NCBI GenBank assembly: GCA_003116995.1
Contig: BDSL01000010.1
Location: forward strand, 620,001-684,000
Direction of reading: 5' to 3'
Length of the DNA: 64,000 nucleotides
From: Yamagishiella unicocca
Taxonomy: Eukaryota > Chlorophyta > Chlorophyceae > Chlamydomonadales > Volvocaceae
Part shown: positions 1 through 11,007 of the stretch, piece after piece
How positions within the stretch are numbered: position 1 is the stretch's first letter
Layout of the letters: each line of letters starts with the position of its first letter
Notes under the pieces: generated by a model
Seen by the model: only the letters and a program-made list of their open reading frames with translations
What the model was told of the DNA's origin: nothing
The model's database searches: none
Position numbers and translations under genes: made by a program

Positions 1-629
1 CGGATGATTACGTCTTTGTTACATAGTATTAGCGCTGGACCCTCTTACTGGTATCCACGTCCGGAGGCACGCCTCACTAGTTCGGTAAGCCACCTTAGAA
101 GATCCAGGGCAGAATAGCTATCAGCTTACAGCACCTGCTGGCGGCCCGACACAAGCTAGTCGCTGCACCCCCTCAGCTACACCCCCCTCAGCTACCCAGC
201 CGGCTATCCGTACAGCTTGCCAAAAACCCTTCGGTCGTCCCTTCCGTGGGTTCAGTGTCGCGCCACCCCCTTCCAACTCCCTGCCCTCCCTTTTGTCGTT
301 ACACAAATACCCCCTCCCCCTAGACTGCCACTATGCCACCTTTCCCCCAGGCTGCTCCTGGTCACCCAGCACCAGCGCGGGCACGTAGGCCGCCGCTCCG
401 AAGACCGGCAGCGTGCACTACATGTTGACGTGGTTGTCCTCAGCCTTCACCCTTCATTCTCTGCACGACCGCAGCAGCTTATTTTGCCGACTCTCGACAC
501 CAACCAAAGGCCTGCCCGTCAGCCACACACTGCTCCTCTCACGAGAAGAACGACTGCACCATACCCCATAGCGATCCGCCTCCAAACAGCGACTTGATCG
601 TCGGACCCAATCCCCCCGCCGCCGGGTCA
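1..629. other. Left edge; 3' flank of the Miro-like gene
   Basis: No coding region is supported here. The minus-strand Miro-like gene ends at 630, so the part nearest it is probably its 3' untranslated region. A candidate poly(A) signal lies at 299-303. Open frames in this stretch show no domain and no start context and are taken as chance frames of GC-rich DNA. Confidence 0.5.
299..303 (-). terminator. Candidate poly(A) signal TGTAA
   Basis: The plus strand reads TTACA, which is TGTAA on the minus strand. TGTAA is the usual poly(A) signal in Chlamydomonas and relatives. It lies about 330 bases past the stop codon of the minus-strand Miro-like gene, a reasonable 3'UTR length. Confidence 0.45.
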
Positions 630-2939
630 CTACCGCCGCCGGCCCTGGACGCCGGAGGCGGTACCGCCGCCGGCGCGGACGCCCGTGCTGGCGGACACCA
701 CCACCGCGGCGCTCGCCGCCTTGCTGCCGCCGCCGCGCTTGCCGCCGCTGTCGCCCTCGCCGTCCGAGTACATGGCGTAGAGGCAGTAGGCGCCCAGCCC
801 GGTGAGCGCCACAGCCACGGCTCCGACCGCGAGCCGGCGCTGCAGCCGCCGGCGGGCTTTCCGGGCCGGCATCACTGGGATGTGCGCCTCGGGCGCTAGC
901 AGGGAGGCGGCCAGGGTTTGTCTGTGGCGGCGAGGGAGGGAAGGAGGGGCGTTGAGGGGGGAAAAGCAGCAACAGGGCTTCGTTGGCGACGTGGTGACAG
1001 GGGCAGGCGCGATTTTAGGCGCGTCGCGAGCGGGATGGAGACGATGCCGTGTCGCGAGCGGGATGGAGACGATGCCGTGTCGCGAGCGGGATGGAGACGG
1101 TCCACTTGTCCGATGAGCTAATGAGGCAATGGTGCTTCGTGCCGGTGGCTAAGCGGTCCTCCTCTCCTCGCCCGCGCCGTCAGAACCCTGAACCCATCTG
1201 CATCTCTTGCCTCCCAGAACACAGCCTGGTGGGCCTGTACCGTACGGCATGCGGTGAGCGAGAGGCCCATGCAGGGCTTCGAATGATGCGCGATGAGCGA
1301 GACGCCCGTGCGGGGCTCCGCTAGGGAAGCCGCCGCACTGTTGTAGGGCTGCTTGGTGTTTATTTGTTCCAAACCCGACATCCCTGCTGTCGCTACGCAT
1401 CCCGAACATCGCAAACCTCCCAACAGCTCCTGAGCTCCGTACACAGAACCAACAGTCCATGCCCAACCCACTCGACGTACCTGAAGACGCCGCCCATGGC
1501 CGTCATGTCGGCGGCTGCCACCGGCAGCGGCTCCGGCAGAGACAGGTCCCCGCACGCCGCGGCCACCCGCTCCCTCAGCTCCCCGCACATGCCCACGTCG
1601 TCCTTGGTCGCCACCAGCAACACCGGCAGCGTCTCGCAGCTGAAAGGGGAGGGGGCGGGCGGGTGTGTGTGTCGGGGGGGGGGTATTATATAGGTAGGGA
1701 TAGGCGGCGGGAAGAACGGGGCCAAGGGCGAGCAGGATAGCGCTACTAGGTAACGCGGGGCAGAGCTGAATATGCACGTGAAACAGGAGGGTCGACAGAC
1801 GAGGCAGGTATGGCCAAACATGGGATGGCGTAAAGACTTGGTGCATCCCATCCCAAACATGGGATGGGATAACATGGGACGGGATATATCAGTACGCGAT
1901 GTACAAGAGAAGCAGGTGTGGCCAAAATGCTACTGCTGCGGGCCGGCTCCACGGCTACATCGCCGCATCCGGTGCTCCTGTCCTGCGGCACGCGCTTCCC
2001 CGGGCCTGGTCCCGTACCCCGACAAGCTGCAGAGCGTGAGCATGGACGTGTGCGCCCATACCCACGAGTCGGCGCTGGTGCTGTCGAACACGAAGATCGC
2101 GCAGTCGCAGCGCGAGAGGTCGGGCAGGCTGTACACGGCTCCGGAGCTGCCGGCGCCCTGTGAGAAGAGCCCCCCCGGGGTGCTGCCAGCGGCCGCTGCG
2201 GGCAACAATGCGGAGGCCGGCGAAGCCTGAGCCTCAGCGGACGCCGCAGGGGCTGTGGCGGCGCCGGCCGCGGGTGGAGCCCCGGACGGGGCCCCAGCAG
2301 CACCAGCCTGGGCTGCGGTGCTGGTTGAGGGGGCGGCTGCGGTGGCAGTGGCGGCTGCGGAGGGTGTGGCTGCGGCTGGTCCCAGTGGCTGCAGGTGGAG
2401 TGGGTGCCGGCGGAGGAGCTCACGGTGGGGCGGCCGGAGAGGGTGGCGGCTGTGAGCAGCTCGTTCGTGAGGTCCTCCGAAACCTGGCGCAGGGTGCCAG
2501 GATGCAGGGGGTGCGAGCGCGAGTGCTTGTCGGCAAGGGACGGAAGGCGGGTGTGCGCACGTGTGGGTCTCGACGCAATCTAATTCCGCCATTAGTTCCT
2601 TCTTTAAACAATACTCATATTTGGTAGCTCGCGATTATCTTGTGATGTTTGGGAATCTGGACCTACAGAGGTCCGCTAGCTTCGCCAGCATCCCACCTCC
2701 ACCATCGCTAGGTGCGATCTCGCCCATCGTCGCACCGTACGGTGGCTAGAGCCGTCAGCGGCGGCGTGCCGGAGGAGCGACTGGGGTACGACGACGCGCC
2801 GCCACTGCCGCCGGCCGCCGCCCCGCTGCCGCCCCCCCGGCCCGCCGCCGAGTCCTCCGTCCGGCGCCCCGCCAGCGCGCGCAGCAGGGTGGACTTGCCG
2901 GCGCCGGCCGAACCGAACACGTAGCAGAGCGCGGTTGTC
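630..2939 (-). CDS. MIRO: Miro-type mitochondrial Rho GTPase, C-terminal half (partial)
   Basis: Minus-strand exons 2939-2741, 2483-2424, 2226-2018, 1639-1481 and 921-630 keep one reading frame across GT-AG junctions. Miro proteins sit in the outer mitochondrial membrane and link mitochondria to movement, with two GTPase domains around EF hands. What is visible is the second GTPase domain: P-loop GSAGAGKST near 2900; a strand ending CDCAIFVFDST; the segment LPVLLVATKDD, in the place of the Miro VAAKDDL motif; then EAHIPVMPARK and a hydrophobic tail anchor AVGAVAVALTGLGAYCLYA before a basic/Ser-rich end. The first GTPase domain and both EF hands should lie 5' of 2939. I find none there: the next 3 kb hold poly-Pro-like sequence, a duplication and an opposite-strand LINE. 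The gene is therefore truncated, or its 5' part is very far off. The 2939 boundary is phase 2, so an upstream exon once existed. Family is firm; completeness is not. Confidence 0.8.
1021..1099. repeat. 28-bp tandem repeat, about 2.8 copies
   Basis: The unit beginning tgtcgcgagcgggatggaga is repeated nearly exactly. It lies in the last intron of the Miro-like gene. Confidence 0.8.
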
Positions 2940-3313
2940 CTGGGGTAGCGGGGTGGCGGTGGTGGTGGTGGCGGTGGTGGCGACCGTGGTAATGGTGGAA
3001 GTGGTTGTGGTAAGGATAAGGGTGGAAGTGGTGGTGGTGGGGGCAGGGATCCACATGTCGGCGAGAGGTAGCGCGCGGGTGGTGCGCGTGTGCGGTGAGG
3101 CCACGAGGGGATTCGATTGCTGCTGCAACCGTCCTCGCTTTGGCCGTCCCCACGGGTTTCCTCTCCGCCATTGTCGCTCCACCGGCTTCCTAGCGCTCTC
3201 CCCTGCCAAGGGCTCTTAAATACAACCCCCCCTCCACCTCCCCCCCGCCCGCCGCTGTCGCCCACCTCTCCGAGATCTCCTCCCGGTGGCGCCCTTTTTT
3301 CTTTTTAACAAGG
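2940..3313. other. Low-complexity stretch upstream of the Miro P-loop exon
   Basis: The plus strand is GGTGGTGG-rich at about 2940-3050, which in one minus frame would read as poly-Pro. An open minus frame runs on from the P-loop exon but has no ATG and no Miro motif. No N-terminal Miro exon was found. Confidence 0.4.
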
Positions 3314-3637
3314 GAGCGGCTGAACCACGGAAAGCGGAATTGCTGTTCTGGTTGAAGCCAGACCATCCCCCGCGCCATACCAGCTATGTAATACCATACT
3401 AGGCACTAGTTGGGCGCGGCGGTGGAAGCCTAGGGTCACGAACGGCAACACACAGGCACTTCCCCCCTTCCAGCAATAAAGGAGTGGCTGAACCACGGAA
3501 AGCGGAATTGCTCTTGTGGTTTCAGCCAGATCAACCCTCGCGCCATATTAGCTATGAAATATCATACCAGGCACTAGTTGGACGCGGCGATGGAAGCCTA
3601 GGGTCACGTACGTCAACACACGGGCACGTCCCCCCAC
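3314..3637. repeat. Tandem duplication, two copies of about 155 bp
   Basis: The segment starting at about 3314 (gctgaaccacggaaagcgga ...) recurs from about 3484 at roughly 170-base spacing. The copies share the central block around aggcactagttgg and the later gtggaagcctagggtcacg, with scattered substitutions and small indels. No coding content was recognised. Confidence 0.8.
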
Positions 3638-4106
3638 CTGACACGATCCTGCATTGTGACACATTACCTTTTGCCACTTACTGACCTTTCCTTCGCTTTC
3701 CCCCTTCGGTTTATGCGGGCGACGTGCCCTCGCCAGCTGAACGACCTTGCGATGGGCTGCACGCTGAACAGGTTTTGCGATTCGCTTTCCTCCCCTCCCG
3801 GCGCGCGCCACCTCCACCGCGTCGTCCCTGTCGCCCAGCTGCCCGGCGGTTTCTTAAGTGTGGGCCCAGACTGTGTCGACGCCATGAGTGCTAGCATGGC
3901 GTCTGGGTCTGATGCTGCCTTCGCAGAGGTGGTGGTGAGGACGACAGCTTTGTCCTCGGTGCAGACAACGAGCGTAGTGTTACGTGTCGACCAAAGACTT
4001 CAAATCCAACTATATCCTTGCATGTGTTAAGAGAAATCCTGCGCTGTCTTATGTGTTGGCAGTTTTGTGTCAACTGTAAAGGACATCATCGCGAAATGTC
4101 GTATTC
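3638..4106. other. No gene seen
   Basis: Both strands have short open frames without motifs. The stretch precedes the LINE fragment and may be eroded retroelement sequence, but no reverse-transcriptase motif is visible. Confidence 0.3.
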
Positions 4107-4815
4107 TTGAGCAACCTCTATCGTTACATGAAAGCCGCTGCAACTCTGGCGGGGCGCAACTGGGCGCAATTGGAAATGCAAAGTGTAATGGAAATTACAG
4201 TGAGCCGTAGAGTCGTAGCACGTGGGCAGTACAATCCAATTCCAGCAAGTTCCAGCGAATTCGCGCGACTTCCGGGCAGAATTCGGACCTTAGAAGGCCT
4301 TGTCAACGCTATCAGCTCCCATGAGCTTGATGTTACCTCGCTCATTGACACTTTGCGTGGCAGATTCAATGACGAATGGAATAGCAGTCGGTTGGTGACT
4401 GATCCACGTCTCTTCATCTCCGATGGACTGCGACCGGGAGTTAAGATGTGTCGGCATGCTCGTTGGATGGGCGTTAGCTCGCACTTGAAAGACTACATCC
4501 CTAACAAAGCTCACATTTCGCTGATGCGTTTCACGCTGTGTGTTTGGACTCTTGAGGTGAACCGGACGGGGCAGGCCGCGGGATGAGATGTGGTGCAGGG
4601 TTTGTGGTAATCGTAGTTGTGTGGAGGACGAACGTAATGTTCTACTGGAATGCCCTGAGTACGCGGAGGAAAGATAATTGCTGTGGCCCTCAGGTATACC
4701 GCCGCCTGGGACAACGATGGCGCACGTCATGGCGATGGGGAATCAGCGAGATCTAGCTCGTGTTATCCATGCTATCAGAATGCGGAGATCAAGCAAGATT
4801 GGGACTACCACTTGA
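4107..4815 (+). pseudogene. Broken C-terminal end of a LINE-type (non-LTR) retroelement ORF
   Basis: The reading starts open at 4107 without an ATG and runs to a TGA at 4584-4586. It includes the segment HISLMRFTLCVWTLEVNR, which resembles the region just before the zinc knuckle in LINE polyproteins. The frame then shifts by one: from 4576 the reading gives CRVCGNRSCVEDERNVLLEC, the Cys-rich knuckle with the VEDE motif typical of these elements. It meets TAA at 4675-4677, then stays recognisable in the same frame (NQRDLARVIHAIRMRR) until TGA at 4813-4815. One frameshift plus one in-frame stop show a dead copy. The reverse transcriptase and endonuclease parts are absent, as in a 5'-truncated insertion. 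Family assignment rests on motif memory, not a search. Confidence 0.7.
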
Positions 4816-5047
4816 GTCTTTATTACAAACTTGGTATTTCCCACTAAATTTGGGTTGGCAAAATTTGGGTTTGGCAAATGTTGGCTGAGTACTTTTGTGA
4901 AGTTTGGCATCCGCTTTCGTAGTCTAGAAGCATCTACTATTTTCTTGTCTCAAAACGTCCTGGACGGCTACTTTTTTAAAGCGATTCATGAGCCTCCTGG
5001 CTCGTCTGAATCGTACAAGTCACTTGTAAACATCATCATCATCATAT
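4816..5047 (+). mobile_element. Probable 3' tail of the LINE fragment with (ATC)n end
   Basis: This AT-richer stretch follows the broken LINE frame directly. It ends with TGTAA (about 5024-5028) followed by a short CATCATCATCAT run. A poly(A)-type signal followed by a simple-repeat tail is what the 3' end of a volvocine LINE would look like. Target-site duplications were not found by eye. Confidence 0.45.
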
Positions 5048-5717
5048 TTCTTTCATCACAGGATGACCTGAACCCTGCGATGAAGTGGCTTCGCAGCTCC
5101 CCAGCTTTGTTGCAATCCTTTTCACGATTGCGATTTGGCAGGGACGTTCAGTGCAGGCATCCCCCCAAAGTTGATGCCGCGCAAGCGCTGGCCAGCGTAG
5201 CACATCGAGCTGTGTCTAGCGGCACCTGCGAGTTCGCTACAGGGCCGGCCTCAGTCGCGACGGCGGCAGATGCACATCATACAATTATAACGCGTTATGG
5301 GCCTTCGATGGGCGCTCAGCCCGGCTCCCCGCCCGCGTACTACGGAACCGTGCGTGTCCGAAACAGCTGCAGCTTCGAAATCAGCTCCAAGCAACGTGTT
5401 AGGAACGATGCTTCGGCCACCTTTACCTGCAGCGGTGCGGCCAAGGCAGTCGATGTCCCAAACACGTGGCATTACGCATGGCGCTGCGGCCGGCGCATGA
5501 ACGACCCTTGGTTCGCTGAACCTTTTTCGCCGCCCTCGACTGACGCAATGACCAGCAGCCGTTCGCAACGCACACCGCCCAAACCCAATTGAGAGGGCAA
5601 TGCCTGCGCTTTGGCGCTTTCATTGGCTCTGGCGCCTTTTTTTGCCGCCAAGAACGGAAGGCGTCGGAAGAAGGTGCTCGTGCACCTGATCACGTTTTGC
5701 CGTACGCCGCTTGGCCT
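5048..5717. other. No gene supported; upstream region of the silk-like gene
   Basis: A plus-strand open frame (to 5592) crosses the LINE tail and has no motif. The last 150 bases before the silk-like gene are less GC-rich and probably hold its promoter. Confidence 0.35.
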
Positions 5718-5726
5718 GCATAAAGG
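5718..5726 (+). promoter_or_regulatory. TATA-like box gcataaagg
   Basis: The motif lies about 130 bases before the ATG at 5855, leaving room for a 5'UTR of roughly 100 bases. No other core element was identified. Confidence 0.35.
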
Positions 5727-5854
5727 CGCGTCAGTTCACGAGCCTTAATTCTCGCTGCAGCGACCCTGCCTTACCTTTGACTCTGCCTCACATTCTTACG
5801 CTCGTAATCTGCTGAGCGCGTGGCGTCTTCTTCTGCTTCCGAGGCTCGGTCACC

Positions 5855-8800
5855 ATGGCGCGATCTGCCTCCGCCAGCGCCGCGGCGCTTCTGATGCTGC
5901 TCGCGGCAGCGTTAGCTGCCAACCCAACCCTAGCCTCCGGTGCGTGCACAATGCGGTGTAAGGGACCCGCAATGCGTCCGCAATGCGCCCAATCAACGCG
6001 GCCGGCCCTTTGGATTTTACAGAAGCCACCTGAGATTTTTCGCGCCAGGGCCCGCTATTCAGGCACACGTAGCCTGGCAGCCTTGCTCACACGTAAATGC
6101 AGCCCTGGCTGGGAGCGCTCCCGCGATCAATCCGATTTATCCCTCACAGCTAGCGACACCTCCCGACACAAAACTCCGACACCGCCTAACCTTGCCACAA
6201 TACCGTCCACTCCGCTGCGCCGCGTCCAGCCCCTCATGCTCGTCCTCGCCCTCCTCCTCCCCCGCACCGGCCCGCGCGTTCGCAGTTGAGGCGCGCCGCG
6301 CGCTGCGCCAGGCTGGATCCGCGCAGGCCAACGCCGGCGCCTACGCCGGCGCCAGTGGCGGCGGCGCCGGCGGCGCTACAGCGCAGGCGCAGGCGCAAGC
6401 CATCGCGCAGGCGGCCGGTGCCGGCAACGCGCAAGCCCTGTCACAGGTGGGCGTCTGCCGCCATCTCGCGCGCGGCCTGACCCATGGGTCGTTATGATGG
6501 CGCACGCCCTCTGCCTTGACCTGCGGCCGGCGCCGCGCCCAAATGGATGCATAGCTTTAGCCCCCGATTACTATTGCAGCGCTGCAATGATCTAGGTGTC
6601 CATTACGGAGTGCCACAATCCGATGTATGGCTATCATGCTTGTATAATCTACACATGTATAACCTACACATCGCTCCTAGCCCCGCTCCGAAACTACTTT
6701 TAGTCTACGTCCTCATTCTTATCTTCCCTCCTTCCAGGCCATCGTCGGCGCCGGTGCTGGCGGCGGCGGCGGCGCGGGCGGCGGTGCCGGCGGCGGTGCC
6801 GGCGGCGGTGCCGGCGCTGGTGCTGGTGGTGCAGCCGGTGCTGGTGCTGGTGGTGCTGCCGGTGCTGGTGCTGGTGGTGCTGCCGGTGCTGGCGGCGGTG
6901 CTGGCGTCCCTACCCCCCAGGCTGCCGCCCAGGGTATCGCACAGGCCGCCGCGCAGGTGGGCAGGCGCTGGGGTCGCAACGAGCGAGGTTACCGGCACAC
7001 TAGTCCTAACAAGTTCTTTGCGACAAGTCCTTTGCGACAAGTCCTTTGCAAGGCGTTAAGAGCTGCTGATCTCTCGCATCCCGCGTTAGGCCGTTTGAGG
7101 CGTAGCATGTGGATCGGGTCGAGCGGTCCATGTATGGCGCAGTGGGTTGGTCGTTGTTTCGGCATCACGACAGCTCCCGAGTGCACCCTTGTCTGCAGGG
7201 CGGAGCCGCTCAGAACACCCTCGCCCAGGCCATCGCCGCCGCGTCTGCTCAGTGTAAGAGCTTTGGTGGTTGGCGGTTGGTGCTCGCTGGTGCCTGGTGG
7301 TTGTTGTACAGGGACGTGCAAGCGCGTGGGTTGTCGTGCAGCGAGCCGGCGCGCGAAGGGCCCGGGGGATTGCGGCGTACGTTGGGGCAATCCTCTTTCA
7401 GTCTTGCGTTGTGGTGCCTTTTACCTTATCTGCCTGTGCTTAGCTATTCCGGCTATATCCCGTACGTGTAGCTTTGCCTCCGAACTCACCGTCTCCATAA
7501 ATCCAACATGCCTCCCATCAATCTTCGTACTCCTGCCGCGAGTTACCTAACTGCCTTCCTAACTGCCTTCCAAACGGCCTTTCTAACGGCTTTTCTAACC
7601 GCCGCCGCGCTCCCGCCTCCCTCGGTCCCGCCCTGCCTGCCCCGCCCCACCCCACGCAGCCCAGGGAGCCACCACCAACACCCTCGCAGAGGCCCTGGCG
7701 ACGGCTCAGGCGCAAGGCAAGGCTCAGGCTGTAGGTCAGACGCTGGCTCAGGCAGCCAACCAGGGAGGCAACGCGCAGCAGGCAGTCGCCGACGCCATTG
7801 CCAAGGTGAGCGAGTGGTCGCGTTGGGTTGGGCGTGAATCTGCTGGCGAGTGCGCGGGTGGCTTGGTGTCTGTCGCGCAGAGGGGCTGCAGACGATTATT
7901 GCACGCGCGCCGAGTGAGCTGTGCGCCTTTGCCACCTCTTGCCTGAGCTGTGCGCATTTGCGCGCCGAGGGAGCTGTATGTGCTGCTTCGCTTTGTTACC
8001 GGTATGCAGCCGCAAGCCCCACAACCAGCCATCCGGTTAGCCGCCGCTCGACACTCTTCGGAGTCTAATGCAGCCGCAATTGTCGCCGTCAGCAGCCCAG
8101 CATCTGACCGATCATCCATCCACCTCTTTGATCCACCCAACATGAGATGTACATCCCACCCTACGATCCCAGTTCTTTCTTTCCATCCATTTGCTTCCCA
8201 TCCCGGAAGCATTCCCTTTCAATCCTTTTCCCATCTCTTTTAACCAAAGCGCTCGCTAGTAACTAGATCGCGAGGTTCTCGATGTGGTCTGTAGGTGACG
8301 GTGTCGGGCTCAGGGTCGGCCTTGGGCTCGGGCTCGGGCTCGGGCTGGGGCTCGGGCTCGGTGTCGAGGTCGGGGCTGCCCCAACCACCGCCGCGGCCTC
8401 GCCCCGATGCACAGGCTGCTAGCTCCGGCTCCGGCGGCTCCCAGCAGGCCGCTGCTCAGGCCATCGCCCAGGCCGCCGCGTCCGGCGGTTCCGCCTCCAA
8501 CGCCGCTGCCCAAGCCATCGCGCGTGCTGCCTCTAGCTGTGAGTATCACGCACCTTCCAGGTTACACCTTCCGCACATCTTATCCATCGCGGTCCCTTGC
8601 ACGGTTGTCAGCCTGCGCCTTGGTGCCGGCCACAAGGCGCCACAACATTCGAGCCTCCGTGCTTGCCTGCTCCTCGACGGAGGGGCTTACGTCTCGGGAC
8701 GACCCGCGGGTCACGCCTCGTGGACATGGGTTTTCTGTTGTCGTAACGGTTACAGTGGGTTCCAGACCAAAAGGTAGAACCATCGGGCACATCGCCTGAC

Positions 8801-11007
8801 ATGGGTTTTATGTTCTAAAGGCTCTTGGGTTGTGGACCTGCCACCTTACAACTGCTTCCTTCGCTCCTCGTCCCACCCCCCGCCCGCCCTTCATTGCCCC
8901 TCCCGTCCCGCAGCCCCCACCGCCGCCGCCAACGCTGTCGCTCAGGCGCTCGCCGTGGGTGCTGCCGGCGGCTCGGCTCAGGCCCAGGGTGTCGCCAATG
9001 CCGTGACCCAGGCGGTGCAGCAGGGCGGCCCCACCACCGCCGCCGCCGTTGCGCAGGCCTTTGCCCAGGTGAGGGTCGCAAAGCAAAATGTAGGCAGTGC
9101 GTTTTGCACACGCCATAGCCAGGATAGATGTATGCTCTCGCTCATTACTGAAAAAACGCGGGAGAGGCGTAGAGATACCGGTCTGCCGCATTGCATTTAC
9201 GCCTGCATGTATCGATGTTTCCTGGTGTGCTGCTGCTCGGTTGTATCTTTTTCAGGTAATAGGAGGCGGCGGTGGATTCGGAGCTATAGCATATATAGTA
9301 CTCGTTATGGTAACGTAATGTCGTCTGCCCCTAACGTCACGCCGCTCCACCCCGCGTCCACTCCCCGCGTCGCGCCATGTCCGGTCCACTCGCCCTCAGG
9401 CCGTGGCGGCCGGCAACACGTCCGCCGTCGCAACCGCGATCGCCAACGCTGCCGCCAGCAGCAACGCCTCCGCCACCGCCCTCGCCCAGGTGCGTACGGC
9501 ATCTCGCCATGCATGCGGGCGTGTGACTCGATCGATCGCACCGCTTCACGAAACGGCACTGCTAGTAGCACCTCGCTCGATCATCGTTCGATTGCTGGGT
9601 TCAATGGGTCCGTGTATGGTTGAGTCGGTTGCAAATGTCGGTTGCTGCAGTTGCCGGCTGCACACACGAACCGCGCGAAAACCATTCCAGACCCCTCGCC
9701 AAACGTCAAAGCCTCGACCGCGCCCTCCATCGCTCACCCCTCCCTACCGCAGGTTCTGGCTGCTGGCTACGCGCAGGGCAACACCACCACCAGTGCCATC
9801 GCGCAGGCGCTCGCGCAGGCGTACGCCAAGGTGAGGCCGACCAGGGTTCGGGAAGTAGCGGGCCATACATATTGGTTTTGTAAGCGGATCACTCGCGCAA
9901 TGGGGTGCCCAGTAGCGTCCCGCGTATTGGTGTTGGTTCCATAGCACCAACGGAAAAAGATAGTTACCACGCAAAACAGAACGTGGCAGTAGCAGTCTCA
10001 GCTAGCCCGAACGTGTGTGTTTGCCATGGCTCCACCCCCCCCCCGCACTCCCCACCTTACACCCCGCTCCCAGCCGCTCCCCTCCTCTCCCTGCCCCTCC
10101 CTGCCTCGCCTCCACTGCTGCACCCCCACGCAGAACTCCGGCGCGGTCGCCAGTGCCCTCGCCCAGGCGCTGGCGCTGTCCAACAGCAACAGCTCCGCCG
10201 CACAGGCCGCCGGCGTCGCTGTGGCCTCCGCGCTGGCCAGCGGCACCTCCTCCGGCCTGGGTGCCGCCTACGCGCAGGCTCTGGCGCAGGCCGTCGCCTC
10301 GTCGGGCTGCGGCGGCGTGTCCAATGTCCTGGCCGGTAAGTGCTGTGCGGGCAGCAGTCTCTTTCAAGTGCAGGCGAAATGCACATTGCTGCCGGTGCAT
10401 GATACGACTAGACTTATCCAGAACTGCATGGATTAGGCGGCTGGTGCGTCGTTGTGGTCATCGCAGGATGATCCTGACTTGATCCTGACCACTACTAAGT
10501 AGCGGCTGTCTGCAATGCTCGGTGCTCGCTCTCGCCCTCATGTACACGCCGCCGCCTGATGCTCCCGAGCCGTTGCGCCACCGACGGGTCACTGCTGGCG
10601 CTCACGCCCTCCCCGCCCTCCCCCCTACACCTCCTTACCCTCGTCCCACTGGCGCACCCGTGGGTGATTGACGTGCTACGATACCGTCCACAGCCGCCCA
10701 GGCCGCCGCCCAAGCTTCCGGCAACGCCCAGGCCCTGGCCCAGGCCCAGGGCGTCGCGTCCTGCCTGAGCCCCCCACCGGCACCAGCACCAGCGCCCGGC
10801 CCCTCTGGCGGCGCATCTGGCGGTCCCTCTGGCGGCCCCTCTGGCGGCCCCTCTGGCGGCCCCTCTGGCGGCCCCTCTGGCGGCCCCGCCCCTCCTCCTT
10901 CGGGTGGCGGCGGTGGCTCATCCGCCACTGCCTCCGCCGTCGCCAACGCTCTTGCCGGACTCGGTAATGCCGCGCAGGGCCCCGCCCCGCCTCCGTCGGG
11001 ACCGTAA
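5855..11007 (+). CDS. Secreted silk-like Ala/Gln/Gly-rich repeat protein (542 aa, 11 exons)
   Basis: Exons 5855-5939, 6286-6446, 6738-6956, 7199-7253, 7660-7805, 8415-8538, 8914-9068, 9400-9489, 9753-9830, 10134-10335 and 10694-11007 all join at GT-AG sites in one frame (1,629 nt). The ATG has context cacc-ATG-gcg. Residues 1-28 form a signal peptide (MARSASASAAALLMLLAAAL). Exon 3 (residues 83-155) begins with a Gly/Ala block of GAGAGG and GAGGG runs. Nearly every other exon carries Ala/Gln helices of the AQAIAQAAA, NAVAQALA or AIANAAA kind, some with Ser/Asn. Exon 11 ends with GGPSGGPSG repeats on a 15-base period. Single Cys residues occur in exons 10 and 11. The composition and the alternation of Gly/Ala blocks with Ala/Gln helices resemble spider silk and fibroin; this is likeness of style, not shown homology. 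No enzyme domain is present. Likely role: structural extracellular-matrix or wall protein (inference). Confidence 0.8.
7008..7052. repeat. Short tandem repeat in intron 3 of the silk-like gene
   Basis: The core gacaagtcctttgc is repeated with a first diverged copy. Intronic; no function suggested. Confidence 0.6.
8300..8370. repeat. GGGCTC hexamer repeat in intron 5 of the silk-like gene
   Basis: Runs of gggctc with variants lie a short way upstream of exon 6. In the frames tried this reads as Gly/Ser or Ala/Arg, but the acceptor at 8414 excludes it from the coding model. Confidence 0.6.
8738..8796 (+). repeat. Dispersed repeat E, copy 1 (GTAACGGTTACAG-containing)
   Basis: This stretch includes gtaacggttacagtgggttc and a following block ending tcgggcacatcgcctgac. 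Close copies occur at 30183-30246, 32633-32702 and 33950-34010. It lies in intron 6 of the silk-like gene. Confidence 0.75.

Noticed and set aside
2942..3265. Minus-strand open frame continuing upstream of the Miro P-loop exon
   Set aside because: Starts at GTG, is dominated by poly-Pro simple repeat and lacks any Miro motif; a cag acceptor at 2942-2940 separates it from the P-loop exon.
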